DNA of 64,000 bases from Georhizobium profundi (GTDB lineage Bacteria; Pseudomonadota; Alphaproteobacteria; Rhizobiales; Rhizobiaceae), in assembly GCF_003952725.1 (NCBI RefSeq), contig NZ_CP032509.1, forward strand, positions 4,178,001-4,242,000. Reading direction: 5' to 3'. The stretch's first letter is position 1; every line of letters starts with the position of its first letter. Under the pieces are notes generated by a model, which searched no databases, was not told the origin of the DNA, and saw only the letters and a program-made list of their open reading frames with translations. Below, one piece after another: positions 54,644 to 63,829 of this stretch. The translations under genes were made by a program, and so were the position numbers.

Positions 54644-55369
54644 TTAAATCGGCTTCTTGAAGATCACCTGAACCTCGACGCAGAGGCTGGGAACCATCGT
54701 TCCCACGGTTCGATTAAGCCTCCACCACCATTGACGTTCTTCCAGCGGGCGTAGGATTCCACCTGACACAATTCGAAATCCACGAGCGGACTTCAGTTCC
54801 AGATCGGTTAAACGTTCGACGAGACGAATAATGCTTCTTTTCGAGAAAGATTGAACATGGCCGCGAACTTTGTTCGGCGGGAAAACCTTGTCCCAAAAAG
54901 GCTGGCCGTAGTGCCGAACCCAGTGAACCCCATGGGGAAATATAGGCACTCCAAGAAACAACTTTCCACCCGGTTTCAGCACCCTGGCTAGCGTACGGAT
55001 CGGCACCTCGACATTGGGCAAATGCTCTAAAACCTGCTCACAGACGACAATGTCATAGGTATTTGACGCTATTTCCGGATAACCTTGCATCAAGTCCCCA
55101 TGATATCGATCGCGGTAGGACTCCATTCCATAGATTCCTTCATGAAATTCAATGTCTGCAATCGAGTGTGTCACCAGATCCGATATAGAGTGGGGCTGCA
55201 AATGTCGCGCCAGTACCCCATCCCAAGGCCCGACATCCAATAGATCCAACTTCTGCCCAGTCGAGGCTGTTGTGCGAGCCATTATTGCAATGTCGTGCGC
55301 GAGAGCGTCGTAGCGCGCCTGACGCAAACTAAAGAATTCCCTGCGCGTCGGATCGACCCCGAAGGCCAT
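54644..55369 (-). CDS. Class I SAM-dependent methyltransferase
   Basis: This is a 241-residue methyltransferase with motif I LLDVGPWDGVLARHL, the YDIVVCEQVLEHL acid motif and LKPGGKLFLGVPIF, as in Methyltransf_11/23 families. The target is unknown. The ATG at 55369 is chosen because the frame upstream is very A/T-rich and looks like promoter. IS3 remnants lie on both sides. The lower GC than the flanking genes supports acquisition. Confidence 0.85.
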   Translation of the reverse strand: MAFGVDPTRREFFSLRQARYDALAHDIAIMARTTASTGQKLDLLDVGPWDGVLARHLQPHSISDLVTHSIADIEFHEGIYGMESYRDRYHGDLMQGYPEIASNTYDIVVCEQVLEHLPNVEVPIRTLARVLKPGGKLFLGVPIFPHGVHWVRHYGQPFWDKVFPPNKVRGHVQSFSKRSIIRLVERLTDLELKSARGFRIVSGGILRPLEERQWWWRLNRTVGTMVPSLCVEVQVIFKKPI

Positions 55370-55600
55370 TCCGTTATTGCGACGTTCTTTAAGATAATGC
55401 ACTATATTGATGCCTATATTTGTGATAGATAATAGAGATAATACTATTATATGGAAATAATCCGATATATACACGATAGCGATCGTTTTGAAATCAGTTT
55501 AAATCATAAATCTCTCGTCAAAATGGGCTTAAATGCTTGAGTTGATAGGTGCCCAAAGTAACGAAAAGTGCTTCAAGATGGCCCAGGAGTCGGCACTTGA

Positions 55601-55645
55601 TAAGCCACCTGCTTTACAGGTCCGTTCGCAGTCTCAATACACGGG
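55601..55645. repeat. IS end-like repeat, copy 1
   Basis: These 45 bases match 58101-58145 at 33 of 45 positions without gaps, including the identical core GGTCCGTTCGCAG. The stop codon of the IS3 fragment at 55634 lies inside it, so it is probably the 3' end of an IS3-type element. Confidence 0.6.
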
Positions 55646-55759
55646 TGACGCGAAGTTCCGGCGAAAGCCCGCCGAGCTCTGGTGGCCGAGAGAGGAGTGG
55701 CCTTGGGTGTTGAAGTCCTGCCGCCATTCAGCGATGGTGTTGCGCGCATGGTCGATGCC
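55634..55759 (-). pseudogene. IS3-family OrfB C-terminal fragment (second type)
   Basis: These 41 codons on the minus strand read GIDHARNTIAEWRQDFNTQG then HSSLGHQSSAGFRRNFASPVY and stop. That is the C terminus of IS3-family transposases with the usual E-W-R-x-D-F-N block. The frame upstream is interrupted by a stop, and no further transposase sequence is present. Confidence 0.75.
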
Positions 55760-55803
55760 TCAAGCGGCAAAATCTCCATAAAGGGGTATCGCGCCATCAA
55801 ATC

Positions 55804-56526
55804 TTAGATCTCATGATTTTTCGCGAGATATACCGTCTGAGTATACGGTGTCCGCAGTAATGGATTATCGAACGTCACGGGTTCGGGCCATGCTTCGCTG
55901 AATGTCGCCCTTAGGACCGCCAGAAAATCGTCGTCCGGTCGATCATCAGACCACAGACCAACAACGCCTCCAGGGTTGAGATGGTTTCTAAGGCGTTCGA
56001 GACCGCCTTGGCTATAAAACGGTGCGGATACCGGATTGAGATGATGATTGGGAGAATGGTCAATATCGATCAGGATCACATCATACTGGCGTCCGGGATT
56101 CGACGCGTCAAAGCCGTTTACGCTGTCGGAGAGGGCAAAGAAGTCACCGACAATGATCTGGCAACGTGGATCGGTGAAAAGCTCTGCCCCCAGAGGTAAA
56201 ATCTCTTCTCGATGCCAACGCACGATAGGATCGAGAAATTCGATAACCGTTAGCGACGTTGTTTTCCTGTGATCAAGGGCTGCTTTAGCCGTATATCCGA
56301 GACCAAGCCCACCCAGTGCGATCTGAAGCGCATCTCCCTTGTGAGCGTCGAGCGCAAGGTTGGCCAGCGCGACTTCAGACGCCGTGAAGAGGCTGGACAT
56401 TAAAAATTCATCACCCAGCTTCAGTTCGATCACATCATGACCGACCAAAGGTTCAAGACGTCTTCGCAGGCTCAATGCGCCGATCGCAGTAGGGCAATAA
56501 TCGAGCTCTTCGAAATACTTGCTCAT
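55804..56526 (-). CDS. Spermidine synthase-like methyltransferase-fold protein
   Basis: This is a 240-residue Rossmann-fold protein with IALGGLGLGYTAKAAL (SAM-type glycine motif) and DVILIDIDHSPNH, the layout of spermidine synthase-like proteins that lack the N-terminal strand domain. The substrate is unknown and many of these are not polyamine enzymes. It lies 57 bases from the NYN-domain gene in the same direction. Confidence 0.8.
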   Translation of the reverse strand: MSKYFEELDYCPTAIGALSLRRRLEPLVGHDVIELKLGDEFLMSSLFTASEVALANLALDAHKGDALQIALGGLGLGYTAKAALDHRKTTSLTVIEFLDPIVRWHREEILPLGAELFTDPRCQIIVGDFFALSDSVNGFDASNPGRQYDVILIDIDHSPNHHLNPVSAPFYSQGGLERLRNHLNPGGVVGLWSDDRPDDDFLAVLRATFSEAWPEPVTFDNPLLRTPYTQTVYLAKNHEI

Positions 56527-56583
56527 GGTTTCCCTTCAATGCGTCCACGACGCGCTGGCGCGACCGCTTTGGCCATCTCGGCA

Positions 56584-57108
56584 TCACGTGCCATAGGCTA
56601 TATTCATCTCGAATTCGGCGATGTCGACAAAGCGGCTGGCGGCATCGACGAGGCTCAACGATGGAGCGATCGTTTTGGGCGCGTTGAGGGTCGACACAAG
56701 AATGCACTCAATCCCCGATGCTAAAAGCCGTCGGAGCAAGGGCTCCAGCTTATGGTCAGAAGCGACGAGGGCGACCGTGTCCCCGGGTTGGGAAATTGAG
56801 AGAGCTTCCACGGCCAATTCCACGAGGTTGGTACCATATCGCTCTCTCGGCATGTCGGCGTCTTGATTGAAGTGTCGGCCCTTTATTTCGTACCGATTGT
56901 GCCTCAGCCAGCCAAATAGGCCCCGCTGTCGATCCTCTTCACTAGCATCTCGGATGTCGCGGAAATAAATTGATCGAGCAGACGGATGATCTGGGAGAAC
57001 TTTGTTTCTCAGAAGCGTTAGATCCAACGGGGTGGCGAATGTCGACTTCAGTCTGTCGTAATGGCCGCCATCTACTAAAAAGATGCCTTGTGGCATAGCC
57101 TGAGCCAA
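56584..57108 (-). CDS. NYN-domain protein (LabA/DUF88-like, PIN-fold nuclease)
   Basis: This is a 174-residue single NYN domain. It has the N-terminal acidic IFLVDGGHYDRL (Asp13), the central NLVELAVEAL and the VALVASDHKLEPLLRRL strand with the second acidic site. NYN proteins are PIN-like and are thought to cleave RNA. The gene follows the membrane-protein gene at a distance of 139 bases and may share its transcript. Confidence 0.85.
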   Translation of the reverse strand: MAQAMPQGIFLVDGGHYDRLKSTFATPLDLTLLRNKVLPDHPSARSIYFRDIRDASEEDRQRGLFGWLRHNRYEIKGRHFNQDADMPRERYGTNLVELAVEALSISQPGDTVALVASDHKLEPLLRRLLASGIECILVSTLNAPKTIAPSLSLVDAASRFVDIAEFEMNIAYGT

Positions 57109-57247
57109 ATCAGCCTCCTAGGTGAGTGAAAACACTGACATGTTAGAAATCAACTTGGCGGATGTCAGTGGAGCCGGTGATCTCATTGTGGGAGCCACCA
57201 AGAGAGCATCCATTGCTGACCCGCCTCGCTCACGACGCCTCACTGAT

Positions 57248-57934
57248 TCACCCTATGTCGCGATGCTGCGTTCTGACGCGGGGGGTAGGGTAGTAGGCAA
57301 AAACAGCTGCCATCAAGAACAGGGGAATTCCCAGCTCTAGAATTTCTTCAACCGCATTTGCAGTGACCGCGAAATCAACATTCGATCCGATTCCGATTTC
57401 TGCGAGTTTTCGTGGTAGCCCATCCAGCGTTTTGGACGCGACGACGGCAAGGCCAGCAAGGCCAATTGCGATCGCGACCGGATTGCCAATCACCAATCCA
57501 TTCCAAAAACTCTTCCAATGCCTGGCGAACATTACGCAGCCCGAGAAGGCAATAATGGCGATCATCAGGATGGCTGCCAGCTTTTCGTGAGCGGGCACAA
57601 TGGACGACAAATAGAAGTCCAATCGGGTGATACTCGTGGTCGTCCACAAATTATGGAAATCGAGTTCACGCAGGCACATCGCCATCGGGATAATGAGGAA
57701 ATACCAGTGTTGGCGCAAAAATTTCGCAGTGGTTTCGCGGACCAGGGAGGCGATTACGACGAGATAGCCAGCGGCTGAGAGGGTCTCGACCAAACCGCCC
57801 TCGCGTACCAGCGTCTCCACAAAATCTGTTGGGGCTGTAAGCGCCAACAGCAACAGACACAGCAACACCGCGAAGATTGCAAAAAATAGCATATGAATCG
57901 GCTGAGGATTGGCCCTCGAAGAGATCGTTTTCAT
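57248..57934 (-). CDS. Unknown membrane protein
   Basis: This is a 228-residue protein with about six membrane segments (for example MLFFAIFAVLLCLLLLAL, LAAILMIAIIAFSGCVMF, GNPVAIAIGLAGLAVVA). No family is recognised. A Glu pair in VEEILELGIPLFL lies in the last segment. It is upstream of and co-oriented with the NYN and spermidine-synthase-like genes. Confidence 0.7.
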   Translation of the reverse strand: MKTISSRANPQPIHMLFFAIFAVLLCLLLLALTAPTDFVETLVREGGLVETLSAAGYLVVIASLVRETTAKFLRQHWYFLIIPMAMCLRELDFHNLWTTTSITRLDFYLSSIVPAHEKLAAILMIAIIAFSGCVMFARHWKSFWNGLVIGNPVAIAIGLAGLAVVASKTLDGLPRKLAEIGIGSNVDFAVTANAVEEILELGIPLFLMAAVFAYYPTPRVRTQHRDIG

Positions 57935-58249
57935 TCAATGATTTTCTAAAGGACTGCCGGACCGGTCTTCGCTGCCAGCAGTATTCATCGATCGATCGCC
58001 GCCGAAGGAAGAGGCGAAGTACGGGGAGATTGGGAGCCAATCGCTCACCGGATCTCACCCTCTTGGTCGATCAAAGATTGCCGAGGGATAGGCGCTCGGA
58101 GTAGCCACCCGTTGGACGGGTCCGTTCGCAGCATCAATAAACGCAATGGTGCGCGCATTGCAACCACCGTTACCCATTGAACTGCGATCGGCATTCAAGG
58201 GATGTTGCGCTATCGCTTAGGCAGGGTTAAGGGAGGCGTACTCGCTTGG
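57935..58249. other. Gene-free stretch before the SulP leader
   Basis: No gene is supported here. It contains the second IS-end-like repeat (58101-58145) and should contain the promoters of the divergent membrane-protein gene and the SulP operon. Confidence 0.4.
58101..58145. repeat. IS end-like repeat, copy 2
   Basis: This is the same 45-base unit as at 55601-55645 in the same orientation (33 of 45 identical, core GGTCCGTTCGCAG). Here no transposase coding remnant is attached. Confidence 0.6.
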
Positions 58250-58342
58250 ACCCGGTGAAAGCCCGGGTGGCTCCTCCGGCCGCCGACCCGCCGGACAACG
58301 AAATCGATTGACGATTTGTCATGCGGCGTCCTCCCCGCCGCA
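58250..58342 (+). promoter_or_regulatory. Structured 5' leader of the SulP gene, candidate sul1-type RNA
   Basis: Three perfect stems follow one another: ACCCGG/CCGGGT (58250-58268, GAAA in its loop), TCCGGC/GCCGGA (58275-58295) and TGCGGCG/CGCCGCA (58322-58342, loop TCCTCCC). The last loop could pair with a ribosome-binding site. The SulP start follows 28 bases later. A conserved alphaproteobacterial leader called sul1 is known upstream of SulP-type genes. Whether this is a member was not tested. Confidence 0.55.
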
Positions 58343-58369
58343 CATGATTTTGAAAATTCCAGGATTGAA

Positions 58370-59854
58370 ATGAACTCCTTGTCCGCTTATCGCGCGCAAT
58401 GGTTCGGAAATGTACGCGGCGATTTGCTTGCGGGCATTGTGGTAGCGCTGGCGCTGATCCCCGAAGCCATAGCCTTTTCCATTATCGCGGGTGTAGATCC
58501 GCAAGTGGGCCTCTACGCATCGTTTTCGATTGCGGTTTTGATCGCTTTTGTCGGTGGCAGGCCCGGAATGATATCGGCCGCCACCGCCGCGACAGCTGTG
58601 CTGATGATCACGCTCGTGCGAGATCATGGCCTTCAATATCTGTTGGCGGCTACCGTTTTGGCCGGATTGTTACAGATCGCGGCAGGTTTCTTGAAACTCG
58701 GCGCAGTCATGCGGTTTGTTTCTCGTTCTGTGATGACAGGCTTTGTGAACGCGCTCGCGATCCTGATCTTCATGGCACAGATACCCGAACTCGTCGGCGT
58801 GCCGAATCTCACATACGTGATGGTCGCTGTGGGTCTGGCCATCATCTATCTGTTTCCATATCTCACAAAAGCAGTTCCGTCTCCGCTGGTCGCTCTCGTG
58901 GTTCTGACAGCGGTGACGATGGTCTTCGGCTTCGATGTTCGGACCGTCGGCGACATGGGCCAGCTGCCGTCGACCCTGCCGATATTTCTGATTCCAGATA
59001 TCCCGCTAACCTTTGAAACCCTCATGATCATCCTGCCATATTCGGCGGCAGTCGCTGTCGTTGGGCTTCTTGAGTCTCTCATGACTGCGCAGATCGTTGA
59101 CGATCTGACTGATACCGGTTCAAATCGAAACCAAGAGTGTATCGGACAGGGCATTGCGAATACCGCGACCGGCTTCATTGGCGGGATGGCGGGCTGCGCT
59201 ATGATCGGCCAATCGATCATCAACGTAAAATCTGGCGGACGCGGCCGTCTTTCGAGCTTTGCAGCGGGCGTCTATCTGCTCTTCATGGTGCTCGTCCTTG
59301 GTGATCTCGTCAGCCAGATACCGATGGCCGCACTCGTCGCCATCATGATCATGGTCTCGATCGGCACCTTCTCATGGTCGTCCATCAAAAACTTGAGGGA
59401 CCACCCACGATCTTCATCGATGGTGATGCTGGCGACGGTCGTGACTGTCGTCGTAACCCACAATCTTGCTTATGGCGTCATTGTCGGCGTTCTGCTTTCT
59501 GGAATATTCTTTGCCTGGAAGATCGCGCAGTTGTTCGGCGTGAGATCCCATCTTAGTGACGATGGGCGCCATCGCAGTTACATCATCGAAGGCCAACTTT
59601 TCTTTGCTTCGGCAGAAGACTTCATGGCCGCCTTCGACTTCAAAGAGGCGGTCGACAAGGTCACCATCGATGTGGCAGGTGCCCACATTTGGGACATTTC
59701 GAGCATCGCAGCCCTCGACATGGCGGTTCTGAAGTTTCGCCGGGATGGTGCTGAGGTCGAGATCATCGGGATGAATGAGGCGAGTGAGACACTCGTCGAT
59801 CGTCTGGCCATCCACGACAAACCGGGAGCCCTTGATAGGCTCATGTCCCATTGA
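58370..59854 (+). CDS. SulP family anion transporter with STAS domain
   Basis: This is a 494-residue transporter. Ten to twelve membrane segments cover residues 15-400, with the SulP signature region [20 protein letters not shown] near the N terminus. A STAS domain (about 410-490, block [20 protein letters not shown]) follows. SulP proteins carry sulfate, bicarbonate or other anions, often with sodium. AGGA lies 5 bases before the ATG at 58370. The gene is followed by a universal stress protein gene, an association common for bicarbonate-type SulP. Confidence 0.92.
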   Translation: MNSLSAYRAQWFGNVRGDLLAGIVVALALIPEAIAFSIIAGVDPQVGLYASFSIAVLIAFVGGRPGMISAATAATAVLMITLVRDHGLQYLLAATVLAGLLQIAAGFLKLGAVMRFVSRSVMTGFVNALAILIFMAQIPELVGVPNLTYVMVAVGLAIIYLFPYLTKAVPSPLVALVVLTAVTMVFGFDVRTVGDMGQLPSTLPIFLIPDIPLTFETLMIILPYSAAVAVVGLLESLMTAQIVDDLTDTGSNRNQECIGQGIANTATGFIGGMAGCAMIGQSIINVKSGGRGRLSSFAAGVYLLFMVLVLGDLVSQIPMAALVAIMIMVSIGTFSWSSIKNLRDHPRSSSMVMLATVVTVVVTHNLAYGVIVGVLLSGIFFAWKIAQLFGVRSHLSDDGRHRSYIIEGQLFFASAEDFMAAFDFKEAVDKVTIDVAGAHIWDISSIAALDMAVLKFRRDGAEVEIIGMNEASETLVDRLAIHDKPGALDRLMSH

Positions 59855-59891
59855 GTGTTGAACTGCGCTTTATGCCTACGAGGAGAACAGT

Positions 59892-60743
59892 ATGACCGAT
59901 AAGCTGATCGCACTGATTGACGGCTCAATTTACTCGAAAAGCGTGTGTGAAAGCGCCGCCTGGATCTCGCTTCGGACAGAAGCCCCGGTCGAATTGCTGC
60001 ACGTTCTCGGACGGCGGGAGGTTGCTAGTTCAGACCTTTCTGGTTCCATCGCTCTTGGCGCTCGTACGGCACTTCTGGAAGAGCTTTCAGATCTCGATGA
60101 GCAAAGAGCGAAGCTGGCGGTGAAGCGTGGCCGTGCTCTGCTCGAAGACGCGGAGGCGATTCTTCGAACCGCGGGTGTGAAGGAAGTCACAGCTCGATTG
60201 CGGCATGGTGATCTGTTGGAAGCCGTGAGCGAGGCAGAGCCTGGTTCACGTGGCATAGTGATTGGCAAACGCGGCGAAGCGGCTGATTTTGCCAAACTTC
60301 ATCTCGGATCAAATCTGGAGCGGATCGCGCGAGCGGCGACAAAGCCAGTCTTCGTGGCTGCGCGTGCGTTTCGGCCGATTGAACGCGTTTTAATCGCCTA
60401 TGACGGTGGCGCGAGTGCATTGAAGGCAGTCAATCATGTGGCGCAGGCGCCATTGTTTGACGGGCTTGCGATCAAACTTTTGACAGTCGGAAGCGAAACG
60501 CCTGAGGTTCGTTCTGGTCTTGAGGGCGCTCAAGCGGTCTTGAAGGCGGGTGGACGTCAGGTTTCCTTGGAAATAGCTCAAGGCCAGCCTGAAAAGGTCA
60601 TCACCGATGTGGTTGAGAAAGATTCGATCGATCTGCTTGTCATGGGTGCCTACGGCCATTCGCGCATTCGATCGATGATCATTGGTTCGACGACTGCAGC
60701 GATGATGCAATCTTGTAAGATCCCCGTTGTTCTGTTCCGGTGA
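59892..60743 (+). CDS. Universal stress protein, two tandem UspA domains
   Basis: This is a 283-residue cytoplasmic protein with two UspA domains (about 1-150 and 155-283). The second has the ATP-binding pattern GAYGHSRIRSMIIGSTT. The first has only a degenerate version (GKRGEAADF). USPs respond to starvation, acid or oxidative stress and often bind ATP. It lies 37 bases behind the SulP gene with AGGAG before the start and is likely cotranscribed. Confidence 0.93.
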   Translation: MTDKLIALIDGSIYSKSVCESAAWISLRTEAPVELLHVLGRREVASSDLSGSIALGARTALLEELSDLDEQRAKLAVKRGRALLEDAEAILRTAGVKEVTARLRHGDLLEAVSEAEPGSRGIVIGKRGEAADFAKLHLGSNLERIARAATKPVFVAARAFRPIERVLIAYDGGASALKAVNHVAQAPLFDGLAIKLLTVGSETPEVRSGLEGAQAVLKAGGRQVSLEIAQGQPEKVITDVVEKDSIDLLVMGAYGHSRIRSMIIGSTTAAMMQSCKIPVVLFR

Positions 60744-60747
60744 AGCC

Positions 60748-61089
60748 ATGGAACGAGAACCTGGCGAGCTGATCGCGATCTTTCAGCCAAGGGTGGAAGC
60801 TGAGCGTGCTGAGCTGTTGGCGCGTTCTGACGCCACCGATGTCGACCGGCGGCCCGTGGAACTGGATCAACAGTCTGTAGGTCGATTGTCGCGCATGGAT
60901 TCACTGCAGATACAGGCGATGGCTGTTGCGGTCGAGCAGCGGCGCAAAGCCCGTCTCGTTGCGCTCGAAATGGCGCTTCGCCGGATGGCTAAGGCCGACT
61001 ATGGCTACTGTGTCGACTGTGGCGAATTCATTGGCATGCGACGCTTGGAAATCGATCCTGCAGCGCTCAAATGCGTGAAATGTGCCTGA
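60748..61089 (+). CDS. DksA/TraR-type C4 zinc finger protein
   Basis: This is a 113-residue protein with an N-terminal coiled coil (RVEAERAELLARSD, then ALEMALRRMAKADYG). The zinc finger is CVDC-x17-CVKC near the C terminus. DksA/TraR proteins bind RNA polymerase through the secondary channel and modulate transcription under stress. It starts 4 bases after the USP stop and forms the third gene of the operon. Confidence 0.9.
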   Translation: MEREPGELIAIFQPRVEAERAELLARSDATDVDRRPVELDQQSVGRLSRMDSLQIQAMAVAVEQRRKARLVALEMALRRMAKADYGYCVDCGEFIGMRRLEIDPAALKCVKCA

Positions 61090-61218
61090 TGTTCGGGATG
61101 CCTGGTTGGCCGCTCGGATAGGCGATGGCATTTACATTGACCGCTAGGCCGGTAAACGCGCCTTCCATCTATCGTATGACATCCGCAAAACCCTGCTCAC
61201 CTACGCAAGGATTCGCCG

Positions 61219-62241
61219 TCAGACCTGGTGCGCCAACCGGCGTTTGCTGGTTTTCGCCCACCGAATGAACGGTCTTTCAATCGCGTGGTAGGTCAATGCC
61301 GCGATCGGGATCGAAATGAGCAGTGTTATCACCATCATCCGCCCGCCCTGCATGTCAAAGTCCCGTAACAGCCGGATAATTGGATAGTGCCAGAGATATA
61401 AGGAGTAGGAGTAGAGGCCGAGCGACGTCATTGGCCAGGAGGTGAGAAACGGTTGCAGTCTATCGGCAGAATTCAGTGCGGCCAGGATCAACGCGAACGC
61501 GCCAATTTCTGCAATGAACCCGCCGGCTGACAAACTGATTGGAGAGCCCCAGCGCAGTGCCGCAGCCGCTGCAATCAAAATTATCAGTGCAATCAGTCCA
61601 CATGACGAAGACTGTTTCATTTTTTGCGGACCTAAAGTCGCTAATACGCCGCCCAAAACAAGCCCAGACAACCTCGTGTCAGCGCGATAATAGACGGCTT
61701 GCCATTCTGCCGTATGGATGGATGCAAATCGCCAGCCCGTTGCAATAACAAATATCACCATCAGAATGATCAGTAGATGACGGTCGCTCAGTCCTCGACT
61801 GTAGATGATCAATATGGGCCATGCGAGATAGAAGTATACCTCCACGGAAAGTGACCAGGTATGCTGCATAAAATCGGGCGCATCGAAAATGGCCTTGGAG
61901 TAGCTGCTGAGATAGAAAACGCTCAAGAGAAATTCTTGATCCGGTCTTAAATGCGACCAATAAACAGCGCCTAGAAGCACAACCACCGAAGTGACAAAAA
62001 CCAGAGCGGGCCAAAGCCGTGCTATCCGCCGGACAAAGAACGACTTCAGGTCGATCATTCCGTGAATCTGCAATTCAGAGCGGAGTGCGTGGGTGATAAG
62101 ATAGCCGCTTAACACGAAGAATATGTCGACGCCGATGAAGCCTCCCAGCGCGCCGTCCATACGCGCGTGAAATCCCACCACTGCCAGAGCCGCAATGGCG
62201 CGAATTCCGTCAAGAGCAGGATAATGGATCCTGTTGTTCAC
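61219..62241 (-). CDS. Acyltransferase 3 family membrane protein (OafA/YrhL-like)
   Basis: This is a 340-residue integral membrane acyltransferase with the family start HYPALDGIRAIAALAVVGFHA (split as HYPALDGIRAI and VVGFHA) and FIGVDIFFVLSGYLI. About ten membrane segments are visible. These enzymes add acetyl or other acyl groups to surface polysaccharides. The likely start is a GTG at 62241. The carbohydrate target is unknown. Confidence 0.9.
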   Translation of the reverse strand: MNNRIHYPALDGIRAIAALAVVGFHARMDGALGGFIGVDIFFVLSGYLITHALRSELQIHGMIDLKSFFVRRIARLWPALVFVTSVVVLLGAVYWSHLRPDQEFLLSVFYLSSYSKAIFDAPDFMQHTWSLSVEVYFYLAWPILIIYSRGLSDRHLLIILMVIFVIATGWRFASIHTAEWQAVYYRADTRLSGLVLGGVLATLGPQKMKQSSSCGLIALIILIAAAAALRWGSPISLSAGGFIAEIGAFALILAALNSADRLQPFLTSWPMTSLGLYSYSLYLWHYPIIRLLRDFDMQGGRMMVITLLISIPIAALTYHAIERPFIRWAKTSKRRLAHQV

Positions 62242-62534
62242 CCAGAGTCTCGCCTTCGAGAGGATATGCTCCGCTGCACACTGAAATTGATCCTTCAGTC
62301 GAGAACCCTAAAATGCAGTGAATGGGATCAAAGGCCGTCGGTTCGAGACACCAGGTTTCGGTAGCTCTCAAGGCTTCAGATCGCGTGGGCATCAGAAACC
62401 CATATTCGATGACGCCCCTTCATCACCTTTGACGCGATAGCTTTTGCTCTTCACCCGATCATTCAATCCTGCGCCTTGCAGCCAATGCCACATAAGGTCT
62501 AGGCAGAGTGCTTCTCCCACTGCGCGAGACACGC
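62242..62534. other. Divergent promoter region between the acyltransferase and MFS genes
   Basis: These 293 bases hold no gene that I can support and must include the start signals of both divergent genes. No inverted repeat or terminator was recognised. Confidence 0.4.
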
Positions 62535-63782
62535 ATGCCCTTCCTTCAGTTCATTGCCGAGAATATGCGCTGGCTCGGTGGCGCATTTCTGCTAACGTTT
62601 TTTTCGAGCTTCGGCCAGACGTTCTTCATTTCGCTGTCGTCGAGCGGCATTCGCTCAGAATATGATCTCTCGCATGGTGAGTTCGGCGGGATCTACATGC
62701 TTGCGACGTTTGCTAGTGCCCTGACATTGCCGTTGATCGGCAAGACGGTAGATCGTTATTCAGCCGCCGCCGTGGCTTCCGTAAACATTCCACTTTTGGC
62801 ATGTGCATCGATTGCCATGGCGTATTCGAATTCAATCGTCGCGCTGATCATTGTCATCTACGCGCTCAGACTCCTCGGCCAAGGTATGATGACACACAAC
62901 GCCTTGACCGCCATCGGGCGTTGGTACGCCGCTCAGCGCGGTCGGGCGATGTCGCTGACCGTTATTGGACACCAGGCTGGAGAAGCGGTCCTGCCTATAC
63001 TTTTCGTTGCGGCCACCGCTTGGGTAGGCTGGCGGTCGACTTGGCTAATGGCCGCCGCTTTGCTGCTTCTCGTGGGTCTCCCAGTCATCGTCAGCTTGAT
63101 GCGGATAGAGCGTCAGCCGCGATCGAGCGATGGCGTGGTAAAGCGGGGTGCCGAACGTCACTGGACGCGGGGAGAAGTGCTTCGCGATCCGATTTTCTGG
63201 CTGACCTGCTTGGGCGTATTGGCGCCGGGTTTCATCGGTACTACGATCTTCTTTCACCAGGTCTATCTCGTGGAACTGCGCGGCTGGTCGCTTACGGTAT
63301 TTGCAGGCTATTTCGTCGCCATGTCTGCAATGACAGTGACGTTCTCACTGATCAGTGGACAGTTGATCGACCGTTTCACCGCCATCCGGCTATTGCCGAT
63401 CTTTCTGATACCGCTTGGGGCCTCTTGTTTTGTCCTTGCTTCGTGGGATGCCCAAATGTCTGGCCTCATCTTCATGCTGCTGCTTGGTGTTTCCTACGGC
63501 TTTTCAAGCACTTTGATGGGCGCAGTTTGGCCGGAGATGTACGGCACCCGACACCTCGGAGCGGTGCGCTCGGTCGTGATCGCGATTCTTGTCTTCGCGA
63601 CTTCAGCAGGACCCGGACTGACCGGTTATCTGATCGACATCGGCGTTGCATACCCGACCCAGATAGCCGTCATGGGCGGCTACTGTTTTGTGGCGAGTGC
63701 GTTGTTGTTTGTGGTCAGCCGCCACATCATTGCTCGTAATCGTGCTCAAGCAGTTACGTGGGATGATTTGCCTGTTCGATAG
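62535..63782 (+). CDS. MFS transporter
   Basis: This is a 415-residue protein with twelve membrane segments and the MFS-type IGRWYAAQRGRAMSL motif of the oxalate/formate-type or monocarboxylate-like subgroup. The loop between segments 6 and 7 is basic. It should move a small organic anion. A GTG at 62508 would add 9 residues. No operon partner follows in the window. Confidence 0.88.
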   Translation: MPFLQFIAENMRWLGGAFLLTFFSSFGQTFFISLSSSGIRSEYDLSHGEFGGIYMLATFASALTLPLIGKTVDRYSAAAVASVNIPLLACASIAMAYSNSIVALIIVIYALRLLGQGMMTHNALTAIGRWYAAQRGRAMSLTVIGHQAGEAVLPILFVAATAWVGWRSTWLMAAALLLLVGLPVIVSLMRIERQPRSSDGVVKRGAERHWTRGEVLRDPIFWLTCLGVLAPGFIGTTIFFHQVYLVELRGWSLTVFAGYFVAMSAMTVTFSLISGQLIDRFTAIRLLPIFLIPLGASCFVLASWDAQMSGLIFMLLLGVSYGFSSTLMGAVWPEMYGTRHLGAVRSVVIAILVFATSAGPGLTGYLIDIGVAYPTQIAVMGGYCFVASALLFVVSRHIIARNRAQAVTWDDLPVR

Positions 63783-63829
63783 GGAACTGTGTCTCAGTTC
63801 GCACCGGTAATGCGACGCGCTTATGGAGC

